Below, in pieces: positions 18,240 to 26,551 of a stretch of DNA of 64,000 nt. The notes below the pieces were generated by a model, which did not search any database, was not told the origin of the DNA, and saw only the letters and a program-made list of their open reading frames with translations. Positions within the stretch are counted from its first letter, which is position 1. Every line of letters begins with the position of its first letter. The stretch comes from Nocardia albiluteola (lineage in GTDB: Bacteria; Actinomycetota; Actinomycetes; Mycobacteriales; Mycobacteriaceae), in assembly GCF_018860155.1 (NCBI RefSeq), contig NZ_JAHKNI010000005.1, positions 434,001-498,000 of the forward strand, read 5' to 3'. The translations under genes and the position numbers were made by a program.

Positions 18240-20761
18240 TGGCCATGGGCCCGATGCCCAAGGTTGCCCTGCGCAATCTGGCGGCGCACAAGGTGCGCCT
18301 CGCGTTGACCGTGCTGTCGGTGATCCTCGGAACCGCCTTCATCGCGGGATCCTTCATCTTCACCGACACCCTGCAGCGCACCTTCGACGGCATCTTCGCC
18401 AGCCAGGCCCAGGGCGTCGACGTCCGGGTCGAGCCCAAGGCGCAGCAGTCGCTGGGTGTTCCGGTCGACGTGGTGAATACCGTCTCCGCGACACCGGGCG
18501 TGCGCGCGGTGGCGCCCGCGACGCAGGGGCCGATCGTGCTGCTGAAGAACGGGCACGCGGTGCAGACCGGCGGCGCGCCGAGCTGGGGCCAGTCCTATCT
18601 GCCGCCGGACCGGGCGGTCGCCGATCCGGCCAAGTTCGTCGCGGGTGTGCCGCCCGCCCAGCCGGGGCAGGTGGCGATCAATTCGGGTGGGGCGCAGCGG
18701 GCCGGGCTGTCGGTCGGCGATCACGTCACGATCCTGGTGCCGTCGAAGGGCAATATCGACGTCACCGTCAGCGGTATCTACACCCTGTCGTCGTCGGACA
18801 GCGGCGGCTTCATCGGGGTCTTGTTCGACGATGCCCAGGCACGCGAGCTGTTCACCGACGGGCAGCACGTGGCGTACGTGGATATCGCTGTCGTGAAGGG
18901 AGTTTCGGCGGATACCGTGCGCGACCGGCTGGCACTGGTACTGCCGGATTACAAGGTCCACGACGGCACCCAGGTGCGCGCGGATCTGAAGGCGCAGGTC
19001 GGCAACGCGCTGAAATTCGTGAACTACTTCCTGCTCGCCTTCGGCGCGATCGCGCTGCTGGTGGGCACGTTCATCATCTACAACACCTTCTCGATGATCG
19101 TGGCACAGCGGCTGCGGGAGCTGGCGCTGCTGCGCGCGGTCGGTGCGAGCCGCGGGCAGGTGGGCTGGTCGGTGGTCGCGGAGGCCGCGGTCATCGGATT
19201 GATCGGCAGCGCACTGGGTCTGGCCTGCGGGATCGGCCTGGCGTTCGGACTCTCCGGTGTGCTCAATGCCTTCCATCTCGGGCTGCCCACCGGATCGATG
19301 CAGGTGCTGCCGCGTACCGTGCTGGCGGCGCTGGGCCTCGGGCTGGTGGTCACCGTCGGCAGCGCATACGCGCCGGCGCAGCGGGCGGCGAAGATTCCGC
19401 CCGTGGAGGCGATGCGCGAGGAGTTCGCCTCGGCCGGGGAGTCGCTGCGGTTGCGCACGGGCATCGGGGCCGTGCTGGCGGTCGTCGGGATCGTGCTCGT
19501 CGTGCTCGGCTCCCGGCACACCGGCGGCAATGCCGCGCTGGTCGTCGGAATCGGCGCGGCGGCACTGGTTTTCGCCGTGCTGTTCGCCTCGCCCGCGATA
19601 TCGCGGCCGGTGCTGACGGCGCTCGGGGTGCTGACGCGGCCCTTCGGGCCGATCGGGCGGATGTCGCGGAACAATGCCGTGCGAAATCCGCGGCGCACCG
19701 CCGCGACCGCGTTCGCGCTCACCCTCGGGTTGATGCTGGTCTCCGCGATCGGAATGCTCGGCTCCTCGGCCAAGGCCAGCGTCAGCGATCTGGTCGACAA
19801 GGGGGTCAAGGCGGACTACGTCCTGACCGGGCCGCAGCTCATCGGGGTGCCCCTGGACGCGTCCAAGGCCGCGAAATCCGTTGCGGGAGTTACCGATGTG
19901 GTGGCGTTCCGGGGCGTGGCGATGAAGGTCGGCGACCAGCAGGTGTACGGCATCTCGCCCGACGGACCGATGAGCCAGGTGCTGAACTACGAGATGCGCA
20001 GCGGCAGCGGCACGCTCGGCGGCGACGCCATCCAGGTCTCGGAAACCGAAGCCGGGAAGCATAATTGGCACGCCGGGCAGAACGTGCAGCTGACCGGGCT
20101 GGACGGGACGAAGTTTCGAGTGGCGGTGTCCGGGATCTACAAGGACACACAGCTGCTCGGGTCGATGGTGGTGTCGCCGGCCCTGTACGAGCAGGTGATG
20201 CCGGTCGCCTTCCGCACCGACGTGCTGGTGCTGATCACCGCCGCCCCCGGCGCCGACCTGAACCTCATGCGGGCGAATCTGGTCAAGGCGACCGACCCGT
20301 ATGTCGTTGTGCAGGTGGAGGACCGCGAGGAATTCAAGGGCTCCGAGGGTAAGCAGATCGACACCATGCTCGCGATCCTGTACGGGCTGCTGGCGCTGGC
20401 GGTGGTGATCGCGGTGCTGGGCATCGTCAACACCCTCGCGCTCTCGGTGGTGGAACGCCGCCGCGAGATCGGGATGCTGCGCGCGGTCGGCATGCTGCGG
20501 CCGCAGGTCCGCCGGACGATCTACCTCGAGTCGATGCTGATCGCGGTGTTCGGCGCGGTCGTGGGCGTGGTGCTGGGCCTTGGACTGGGCGTCGGATTCC
20601 TGCGCACGCTCAGTGAGCTGGGTATCAGCACGATTACCGTGCCGTGGGGGCAGATCGCGCTGATGCTGATCGGTTCGGGTGTGGTCGGCGTGCTGGCCGC
20701 GTTGTGGCCGGGGATTCGCGCGGCGCGCACGCCGCCGCTGGCGGCCATTGCCGATCTGTGA
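18239..20761 (+). CDS. FtsX-like ABC permease with two permease domains
   Basis: 840 residues from ATG 18239, coupled to the ATPase gene. An N-terminal helix (VRLALTVLSVILGTAFIAGSF) leads to a periplasmic MacB-core domain. Three helices form the first FtsX domain (about 260-380), then come a linker helix pair, a second extracytoplasmic domain and a second FtsX domain with the conserved VVERRREIGMLRAVG loop. The two-domain build in one chain means it can work as a monomer with an ATPase dimer. Such mechanotransmission pumps export lipoproteins or peptides or regulate wall hydrolases. The missing periplasmic adaptor fits Gram-positive usage. Confidence 0.92.
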   Translation: MAMGPMPKVALRNLAAHKVRLALTVLSVILGTAFIAGSFIFTDTLQRTFDGIFASQAQGVDVRVEPKAQQSLGVPVDVVNTVSATPGVRAVAPATQGPIVLLKNGHAVQTGGAPSWGQSYLPPDRAVADPAKFVAGVPPAQPGQVAINSGGAQRAGLSVGDHVTILVPSKGNIDVTVSGIYTLSSSDSGGFIGVLFDDAQARELFTDGQHVAYVDIAVVKGVSADTVRDRLALVLPDYKVHDGTQVRADLKAQVGNALKFVNYFLLAFGAIALLVGTFIIYNTFSMIVAQRLRELALLRAVGASRGQVGWSVVAEAAVIGLIGSALGLACGIGLAFGLSGVLNAFHLGLPTGSMQVLPRTVLAALGLGLVVTVGSAYAPAQRAAKIPPVEAMREEFASAGESLRLRTGIGAVLAVVGIVLVVLGSRHTGGNAALVVGIGAAALVFAVLFASPAISRPVLTALGVLTRPFGPIGRMSRNNAVRNPRRTAATAFALTLGLMLVSAIGMLGSSAKASVSDLVDKGVKADYVLTGPQLIGVPLDASKAAKSVAGVTDVVAFRGVAMKVGDQQVYGISPDGPMSQVLNYEMRSGSGTLGGDAIQVSETEAGKHNWHAGQNVQLTGLDGTKFRVAVSGIYKDTQLLGSMVVSPALYEQVMPVAFRTDVLVLITAAPGADLNLMRANLVKATDPYVVVQVEDREEFKGSEGKQIDTMLAILYGLLALAVVIAVLGIVNTLALSVVERRREIGMLRAVGMLRPQVRRTIYLESMLIAVFGAVVGVVLGLGLGVGFLRTLSELGISTITVPWGQIALMLIGSGVVGVLAALWPGIRAARTPPLAAIADL

Positions 20762-20803
20762 GGGACGCTTACGGACCGACCGGAGGGGCAGCGGCAGGGT
20801 AGT

Positions 20804-21180
20804 TCAGCGGGTTTGCGGGCCTACCACGCCAACGGCCTTCTTTGCGGCCGCGTCGACCCAGTCCAGCACGCTCTTGTCGCTGGTCAGGTTGATGTAGATG
20901 CCGGTGGCCTGGATGAAGTACCGATGATTCGACAGTGACCACTGGGATTTTGTGGCGCCCGCGATGTCGCCGCTACAGGCTGAGTGGCCGACTCCCGTTG
21001 TCGGGCACCAGATTGCCCAGTCCTGGGTGACTCCCTTCAGGGCGCTGTAGGCGAGGTTGACATCGACCGTGTCGGGAAAGGTCAGGACGTTCACCGAGAC
21101 CAGGATGTGCTGGGCGCTGTCGACGTAGGACCCGGACATGTTGTTGGTGCAGTTGTTCTGGCGCAGTGCGTTCTTCACAC
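20804..21180 (-). pseudogene. C-terminal fragment of a secreted protein, 5' end lost
   Basis: On the minus strand, about 124 codons read VKNALRQNNCTNNMSG... and end at TGA 20804-20806. The text looks like a genuine exported domain (paired Cys, strands such as HILVSVNVLTF, SLSNHRYFIQ and YINLTSD), but no signal peptide or start belongs to it. Upstream of about 21180 the DNA belongs to a different gene, in another frame. The domain family is not recognised; proteins of this look are common in Nocardia. It is probably inactive unless translated from the GTG at 21178. Confidence 0.65.
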
Positions 21181-21311
21181 TCCACGGGCGCACCCAGGGC
21201 GTCGCCGATTGCCCCGCCGAGCAGGCAGCCGTGCACGATCGGGTAGCGGGTGGAGGGGACGCCTGCATCGCCGGGCGGAGCGGCGAACTCCGGTGGGACG
21301 GGACCAAACAC
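21180..21311 (-). pseudogene. N-terminal fragment of an ADP-ribosylglycohydrolase
   Basis: From ATG 21311 the minus strand encodes about 44 residues including YPIVHGCLLGGAIGDALGAP, the highly conserved first motif of the ADP-ribosylglycohydrolase (DraG) family. After PVE the family sequence stops abruptly at about 21180, and the frame runs out of register into the secreted-protein remnant (stop at 20973). The intact family has about 300 residues, so this is a truncated, non-functional stub left by a deletion or recombination. Confidence 0.7.
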
Positions 21312-21412
21312 ACGTCCACGCTACTGAGGTCCCCGCGTCGACACCCTCGCCGCGGATTCGGGGTGCCAGGCATCGCGGGCCATGACATCGGCGTGGCGGA
21401 TATGCATACGTC

Positions 21413-21432
21413 CGGTCTGTAGACCGTAGGAT
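21413..21432 (+). promoter_or_regulatory. -10 element TAGGAT with adjacent palindrome
   Basis: TAGGAT at 21427-21432 fits the actinobacterial -10 consensus TANNNT. The perfect inverted repeat CGGTCT-GT-AGACCG (21413-21426) abuts it and could be an operator. Together they lie about 55 bp before the 41-residue peptide gene. Confidence 0.5.
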
Positions 21433-21486
21433 CGGCCCTGTCCCTTTGCCTGTTCCTGCGATGTTCGGACAAGGAGTGTCGAGACT

Positions 21487-21612
21487 ATGAATCCCTTCGG
21501 CATGATCGGCGGACTGCTCAACATTCTGAACTCGGGTTCAAGCGTGGCCCAGTCCGTCATGGGTTTAGTGGAGAGCATTACTTCCTTCGGCAGCAGCGAC
21601 TTCGGGGCCTGA
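21487..21612 (+). CDS. 41-residue hydrophobic peptide
   Basis: ATG 21487 follows AAGGAG (21471-21476) at 10-nt spacing and a candidate promoter. The peptide begins MNPFGMIGGLLNILNSGSS and continues as one amphipathic helix with few charges (VAQSVMGLVESITSF), ending in Ser/Asp/Gly. It has no signal peptide. Its composition and spacing resemble the very small porin-type peptides PorA/PorH of corynebacterial mycolate outer membranes, and a second peptide of the same design lies at 32987. Both are Asn/Gly/Leu/Ser-rich. That relation is inference from pattern, not from alignment. Confidence 0.55.
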   Translation: MNPFGMIGGLLNILNSGSSVAQSVMGLVESITSFGSSDFGA

Positions 21613-22770
21613 TCAGCCCACGTTGCTGTTGGCCCAGCGCTGCACGTCGCCGCGGTCCAGGGCGACGGCCAGCAAGTCCGGGAATTTATCAGGGGTGCAG
21701 GCGAAGGCCGGTACGCCTAAGGCGGTCAGGGCCGTGGCGTTGCCGTGGTCGTAGGAGGGGGCGCCGTCGTCGGACAGGGCGAGCAGCACCAGCACCTGCA
21801 CGCCGGATTCCTTCATGGTCGCGATGCGGCGCAGCATCTCCTCGCGGACGCCGCCCTCGTACAGATCGGAGATCAGTACGAACAGGGTGTCGGCCGGGCG
21901 GGTGATGAGCTGCTGGCAGTAGGCGATCGCCCGGTTGATGTCGGTGCCGCCGCCGAGCTGGGTGCCGAACAGCACCTCGACCGGATCCGAGAGCTGGTCG
22001 GTCAGGTCGGCCACGGCCGTGTCGAAGACCACCAGCGAGGTCTTCAGCGATCGCATCGAGGCCAGCACCGCGCCGAATACCGAGGCATACACCACGCTCG
22101 AGGCCATCGAACCGGATTGGTCGATCGCCAGGACGACGTCGCGGTGCACGGCCCGGGCCTTGCGCCCGTACCCGACCAGCCGCTCCGGCACGACCGTGCG
22201 ATGCTCGGGCAGGTAATGGGCGAGATTTCGGTGGATGGTGCGGTCCCAGTCGATGTCTCGTAGCCGGGGGCGCGAGACGCGAGCGGCCCGGTTCAGCGCC
22301 CCCGACACCGCGGCGACGGTGCGGGCGGCGATGCGCCGCTCGATCTCGCGCACCACCTTCTCCACCACCGTGCGCGCGGTGGATCGGGTGGTCTCGGGCA
22401 TCACCCGGTTGAGGCTCAGCAGGGTGCCGACCAGGTGCACATCGGGTTCGACCGCCTCGAGCAGTTCCGGCTCGAGCAGCAGCTGGGTGAGGTCGAGCCG
22501 CTGCACCGCATCGCGCTGCATCACCTCCACCACGGTGGACGGGAAGTAGGTGCGGATATCGCCGAGCCACCGCGCCACCTTGGGCGCCGAACCGCCCAGG
22601 CCGCCGGAGCGCTTCTCCGTTGCCGCGAGTTCGTCGGCGTTGTAGAGCGCCGTGAGGGAGCGATCCATGGCGGAGTCGTCGCCGGAACCGAGCCCGCCGA
22701 GGGATGATTCCGCGGCGGTGCCGAGCACCAGACGCCAGCGGCGGGCCTGCGCCTCATCGGGATCCGTCAT
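21613..22770 (-). CDS. VWA-domain protein of a MoxR-linked system
   Basis: 385 residues from ATG 22770, which has AAAGG upstream and matches the family start (DEAQARRWRLVLG); a GTG at 22815 is possible. The C-terminal von Willebrand A domain has a complete MIDAS: D217-Q-S-G-S221, the Thr in GGGTDINRAI and the Asp in VLISDLYEGG. The N-terminal 200 residues are helical and typical of VWA partners of MoxR ATPases. It ends the four-gene minus-strand set SWIM/DUF5691, MoxR, DUF5682, VWA. In characterised MoxR-VWA pairs, the VWA protein binds metal-dependently to substrates or partners that the ATPase remodels; substrates here are unknown. Confidence 0.88.
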   Translation of the reverse strand: MTDPDEAQARRWRLVLGTAAESSLGGLGSGDDSAMDRSLTALYNADELAATEKRSGGLGGSAPKVARWLGDIRTYFPSTVVEVMQRDAVQRLDLTQLLLEPELLEAVEPDVHLVGTLLSLNRVMPETTRSTARTVVEKVVREIERRIAARTVAAVSGALNRAARVSRPRLRDIDWDRTIHRNLAHYLPEHRTVVPERLVGYGRKARAVHRDVVLAIDQSGSMASSVVYASVFGAVLASMRSLKTSLVVFDTAVADLTDQLSDPVEVLFGTQLGGGTDINRAIAYCQQLITRPADTLFVLISDLYEGGVREEMLRRIATMKESGVQVLVLLALSDDGAPSYDHGNATALTALGVPAFACTPDKFPDLLAVALDRGDVQRWANSNVG

Positions 22771-22816
22771 GTCGTCCGCCTTTCCGTCCGTGACCGCGTG
22801 GGAGACCGCCGGCACA

Positions 22817-25216
22817 TCAGTTCACCGCCAGGATTTGGGTGACCGTGCGCAGGGCCGAGATGCCGCGATCGAGGTCGTAGTCCGCGGACCGCCGCCGGTC
22901 GGCCGCGACCGGCCCGCCATCGCGGACGGCCTGCGCGATGGCCTGGCGCTCACCGGATTCGAAGGCGCCGAAGGTGCGGCGCAGCAGCGGGAGGGTCGCG
23001 ACGAACTGATTCTCGTCCAGGCCGCGGAGCCAGGTGTCGATGCGGCTCAGCAGATCTCGGTCGTGCACCAGCAGCAGGCCGCGGCCGCCGAGGAAGCCGT
23101 CGATCCAGGCCGCCTTCTCCGCGGGCGCGTGCCCCACCGACAGCGCGGCCGAGAGCCGGCGGGCGGACTCGGCATCGTCGAAGATGCCCGCATCGGATAG
23201 CAGCCGCACCGCGCGACCCACCAGGGCGCCGTGCACGTCGTCCCGGTCAGCGAGTGTGTGCAGGGCGCCATGCCATTCGGCGGTCGCCCACGTGTCATCG
23301 CGGGTGGCCAGCGCCAGATGGGCGGCATCGAGCTGGGTGCGCAGCGCGGTGGCGGCATCGGCGTCGAGACCGGTGACGGCCCGCGGCAAGCCCGCGCAGA
23401 TGCGGACCAGCAGGCCATCGGCGACGTGCGCCAGGGCCTCGACATCGGTGCCCCGGACGTCGCCGTAGCGCAGGGTGCGCACCAGGCCCGGCAGGGCGGC
23501 CAGCAGATTGGTGACGTCGTGGTCGAGGGCGGCCACCGCGGCCAGCCGGGCGACCAACTGCTCGACGGCCCCACCGAGATCGGCGAGCAGGGCCAGTTCC
23601 AGCGCGCCGCTCACCCCGCCGACCGAGGCCTGCGGCGAGGCGACCACATCCAGGATCTTCGCCTCGGCCGCCGCGAGAATCGTGGTGCCCCAGCGCGAGG
23701 CCTCGATGACCGCCACGGCGAGTTCGGGCTCCCAGCGCAGCGTCCACGTCTCGCGGAAGGTGCCGGCATTGCGCACCTCGCTCGATGCCGGTGTGCCCCA
23801 GCCTATTCGGAGCAGGCGCAGCCGGTGGAGCAGATGCGAGCGCGCCACGTCGCGATCCTTGCGCAGATCCAGGTCCAGCTGCCGGGACAGCGCCTGCCGG
23901 GTCAGGCGCAGCGTACGGGCCCGCGCTCGCAGGTCCGCTTCCAGCGGCACCGCCGGGGTGCTGTCCGGCACCGTTCCCAGGGCCTCGCCGATCACCAGTT
24001 CCTCGCCGATCAGTCGCAGCTTGGCTTCGTCGCCCTCGCACAGCACCGAGCGAGTCGCGTCGGTGACCTCCGACAGTCCGGGCAGCGGACGCCCCCGCAG
24101 CGCGGCGAGAGTGTCTGCCAGACGGACGGATTCGATGATGTGCGCGCTGGATACCGGCAGGTCGTGCGCGCGCAGGGTCACCGCCACCTTGGTGAGCCAC
24201 CGCGCGATCGGCCGATCGGTCTCGGTGAACAGGTGGTGGTACCAGCCGGGCGAGGTCACACCCGCCCCGTACCCGGAGGCCCCCGCAAGCCGCGAATGCG
24301 TCCACGGCACCCACGTCAGCGAGGTCTTGACCTTCGGTAATCCCTTGAGCAGCACCGCATCCGGCGCCGCGGGCCCCAACTTCCCCGCCAGCGCGGGCGC
24401 ATGCCATGCCCCGCAGACCACCGCCAGCCGCCGCGCACCGCCCTTGAGCGCCTTGCGCATCGTCTGCCGCATGTACGCCTCGCGTCGCAGCGTGTGCGTG
24501 TCGATCGGGCCGCCGATGAGGTGCTCGAGTGAATCCTTCAGGGCCGGTCGCGAATCGGACCGGGCAGCCGTTGCCGCAGAACTGTCTGGAGTGGCGGGTG
24601 GGCTACCGGTGTCGGTGATGTCGGCTGCATTGGATTCTGCGGCGGGAGGGTCCTTGGGGGATGCTTCGCCCGCTGCCTCCCGCAGCGCGCCCATCGCCTC
24701 CAGGATTGCCTCGAAAACGTCTGCGTCGGCCGAGGATTCGATGATCGCATCCCACCATCGCTCGGGGTCGTCGTATCCCGCGGCGGCGGCGAGGGCCGCC
24801 AGCGGATCACCGCGACCGGCGTGCTCGTCCTCCGCCGCCAACGTGTTGGCGGCGGGCAGATCGCAGAAGCGCACTGGGACATCGTGTTCGGCGGCGTAGC
24901 GCAGTGCCTGCCACTCCGGGGAGAACACCGCGAACGGCCAGAACGCCGCGCGCGCGGGCGAATCCGGGAGGTAGGCCAGCAGGGCGACCGGGGGCGCCAT
25001 GCCCTCGGCGGCGACATACGCGATCAGCGGGTCGGCGTCGGCCGGACCTTCGATGAGGATTATGTCGGGGCGAAAGCGCTCCAGCGCCAGGCTGAGCGAG
25101 CGCGCCGAGCCCGGGCCGTGGTGGCGGATTCCGTACACCCGCGTCTGCGGCACCGAGTCGTCGACGACTTGTGTGCCGAAGTGCTGAGATTCGGATGCTG
25201 TGCGAGTCGATCCCAT
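22817..25216 (-). CDS. DUF5682 family protein
   Basis: 799 residues from ATG 25216; an upstream in-frame TTG at 25303 is less likely. Conserved points are VYGIRHHGPGSARSL near residue 25, ILIEGPADADPLI, RFCDLPAAN and AVVCGAWHAPAL, followed by a long helical C-terminal half. The spacing of G-x-RHH, E-G-P and a late H resembles the EreA/ChaN/TraB hydrolase-like fold, an inference worth a structure check. DUF5682 genes are regularly found with MoxR ATPase, VWA and SWIM genes in actinobacteria and other phyla, as here. No biochemical role is established. Confidence 0.82.
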   Translation of the reverse strand: MGSTRTASESQHFGTQVVDDSVPQTRVYGIRHHGPGSARSLSLALERFRPDIILIEGPADADPLIAYVAAEGMAPPVALLAYLPDSPARAAFWPFAVFSPEWQALRYAAEHDVPVRFCDLPAANTLAAEDEHAGRGDPLAALAAAAGYDDPERWWDAIIESSADADVFEAILEAMGALREAAGEASPKDPPAAESNAADITDTGSPPATPDSSAATAARSDSRPALKDSLEHLIGGPIDTHTLRREAYMRQTMRKALKGGARRLAVVCGAWHAPALAGKLGPAAPDAVLLKGLPKVKTSLTWVPWTHSRLAGASGYGAGVTSPGWYHHLFTETDRPIARWLTKVAVTLRAHDLPVSSAHIIESVRLADTLAALRGRPLPGLSEVTDATRSVLCEGDEAKLRLIGEELVIGEALGTVPDSTPAVPLEADLRARARTLRLTRQALSRQLDLDLRKDRDVARSHLLHRLRLLRIGWGTPASSEVRNAGTFRETWTLRWEPELAVAVIEASRWGTTILAAAEAKILDVVASPQASVGGVSGALELALLADLGGAVEQLVARLAAVAALDHDVTNLLAALPGLVRTLRYGDVRGTDVEALAHVADGLLVRICAGLPRAVTGLDADAATALRTQLDAAHLALATRDDTWATAEWHGALHTLADRDDVHGALVGRAVRLLSDAGIFDDAESARRLSAALSVGHAPAEKAAWIDGFLGGRGLLLVHDRDLLSRIDTWLRGLDENQFVATLPLLRRTFGAFESGERQAIAQAVRDGGPVAADRRRSADYDLDRGISALRTVTQILAVN

Positions 25217-25217
25217 G

Positions 25218-25346
25218 TCAAGCGCCTCGTCGTCGCGGCACCATGTGCTGCTGATGCGTCGAGTCCGATATGAAGACGCGGCTGGAGTGTCCGATTCGGG
25301 CAACCCGGAGCGAGTGCACCGTCGCGGCCGGTCCGGTCGATTCCAT
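25218..25346 (-). CDS. Possible 42-residue leader ORF before the DUF5682 gene
   Basis: ATG 25346 follows GGGAGACC at good spacing. The frame runs 42 codons (MESTGPAATVHSLRVARIGH...) and stops at TGA 25218-25220, one base before the DUF5682 start (TGACATG). No homology is recognised. The clean ribosome-binding site and the tight stop/start spacing suggest a translated leader coupled to the next gene, filling a 234-bp gap in an otherwise compact operon. Confidence 0.35.
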   Translation of the reverse strand: MESTGPAATVHSLRVARIGHSSRVFISDSTHQQHMVPRRRGA

Positions 25347-25418
25347 GTCAGGTCTCCCGTCGGTGGGGCGACACCCGGTGCGGATGCAGCGCCCTCGCGG
25401 TTGGACCGTGGCGCGGGT

Positions 25419-25441
25419 GCCGGATTCCGGCCCTGCGGGCC
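25419..25441 (-). terminator. Hairpins just after the MoxR stop
   Basis: A GCCGGA-T-TCCGGC palindrome (25419-25431) and a GGCCC-TGC-GGGCC stem-loop (25429-25441) overlap right behind the MoxR stop on the minus strand. There is no U-tract. They may attenuate transcription into the DUF5682 and VWA genes or stabilise the upstream mRNA. Confidence 0.35.
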
Positions 25442-25450
25442 CGGACGCGC

Positions 25451-26551
25451 TCATCCGTGCACCTCGCGGCAGGCGCGGTAGAAGTCCGCCCAGTCGTCGC
25501 GTTCGCGCACGACCGCTTCCAGGTACTCGGTCCACACCACCGTGTCGGCGACCGGATCCTTGACGACCGCGCCGAGTACGGCGCCGGCGATATCGGACGC
25601 GCGCAGTACCCCGTCGCCGAAGTGTGCCGACAGCGCAAGGCCGCTGGTGATCACCGAGATCGCCTCGGCGGTGGACAGGGTGCCCGAGGGGGACTTGAGT
25701 GTGGTGCGGCCGTCGGCGGTGATCCCGGACCGTAGCTCGCGGAATACCCGTACCACCCGGCGCACCTCCTCGGCCGCGGCGGGCACCTCGGGCAATTCCA
25801 GTGCGGCACCGAGCTGTTCGACGCGGCGGGTGACGATCGCGACCTCCTCGTCCTCGCTGGCGGGCAGCGGCAGCACCACTGTGTTGAAGCGCCGGCGCAG
25901 GGCCGAGGACAGCTCGTTGACGCCGCGGTCGCGGTCGTTGGCGGTCGCGATCACGTTGAATCCCTTGGCCGCCTGCACCTCCGTGCCCAGCTCGGGCACG
26001 GGCAGCGTCTTCTCCGACAGCACGGTGATCAGCGCGTCCTGCACGTCCGAGGGGATGCGGGTGAGCTCCTCGACGCGGGCGATGGAACCCAGGCGCATGG
26101 CCGTCATCACGGGGGAGGACACGAGCGCGCCGTCGCTGGGCCCCTCCGCGAGCAACCTGGCATAGTTCCAGCCGTAGCGGATCGCCTCCTCCGCCGTCCC
26201 GGAGGTGCCCTGCACGAGCAGGGTCGAGGTGCCACAGACCGCCGCCGAGAGATGTTCGGACACCCAGGTTTTCGCGGTGCCGGGCACGCCGAGCAGTAGC
26301 AGCGCGCGGTCGGTCGCGAGGGTGGCGACGGCAACCTCGATCAGCCGCCGCGGTCCGACGTATTTGGGGCTGACGACGGTGCCGTCGGACAGGACGCCGC
26401 CGAGCAGATAGGTCACCACGGCCCACGGCGACAGGCGCCATGAAGGGGGCCGGGGCCGGTCGTCGACGGCGGCCAGGGCACGCAACTCGTCCGCGAAGGC
26501 ATGCTCGGCATGCGGGCGAAGCAGGTCCGCGGGTGTGGTCGGGGTGGTCAT
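25451..26551 (-). CDS. MoxR-type AAA+ ATPase
   Basis: 366 residues from ATG 26551, overlapping the upstream stop by four bases (ATGA). Walker A GVPGTAKT lies at 88-95. The Walker B region reads IARVEELTRIPSDVQDALI, with Glu where most MoxR proteins have Asp. Sensor 1 is VIATANDRDRG, and the Arg finger region is ELSSALRRRFN. MoxR ATPases act as chaperone-like rings that load metals or remodel VWA-containing partners. Position between SWIM/DUF5691 and DUF5682 genes fixes it as the motor of this set. Confidence 0.92.
   Translation of the reverse strand: MTTPTTPADLLRPHAEHAFADELRALAAVDDRPRPPSWRLSPWAVVTYLLGGVLSDGTVVSPKYVGPRRLIEVAVATLATDRALLLLGVPGTAKTWVSEHLSAAVCGTSTLLVQGTSGTAEEAIRYGWNYARLLAEGPSDGALVSSPVMTAMRLGSIARVEELTRIPSDVQDALITVLSEKTLPVPELGTEVQAAKGFNVIATANDRDRGVNELSSALRRRFNTVVLPLPASEDEEVAIVTRRVEQLGAALELPEVPAAAEEVRRVVRVFRELRSGITADGRTTLKSPSGTLSTAEAISVITSGLALSAHFGDGVLRASDIAGAVLGAVVKDPVADTVVWTEYLEAVVRERDDWADFYRACREVHG

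Noticed and set aside
17867..20071. A 734-codon minus-strand frame under the ABC transporter
   Set aside because: Antisense shadow of the ATPase and FtsX-like permease, no domain, His/Arg-rich composition.
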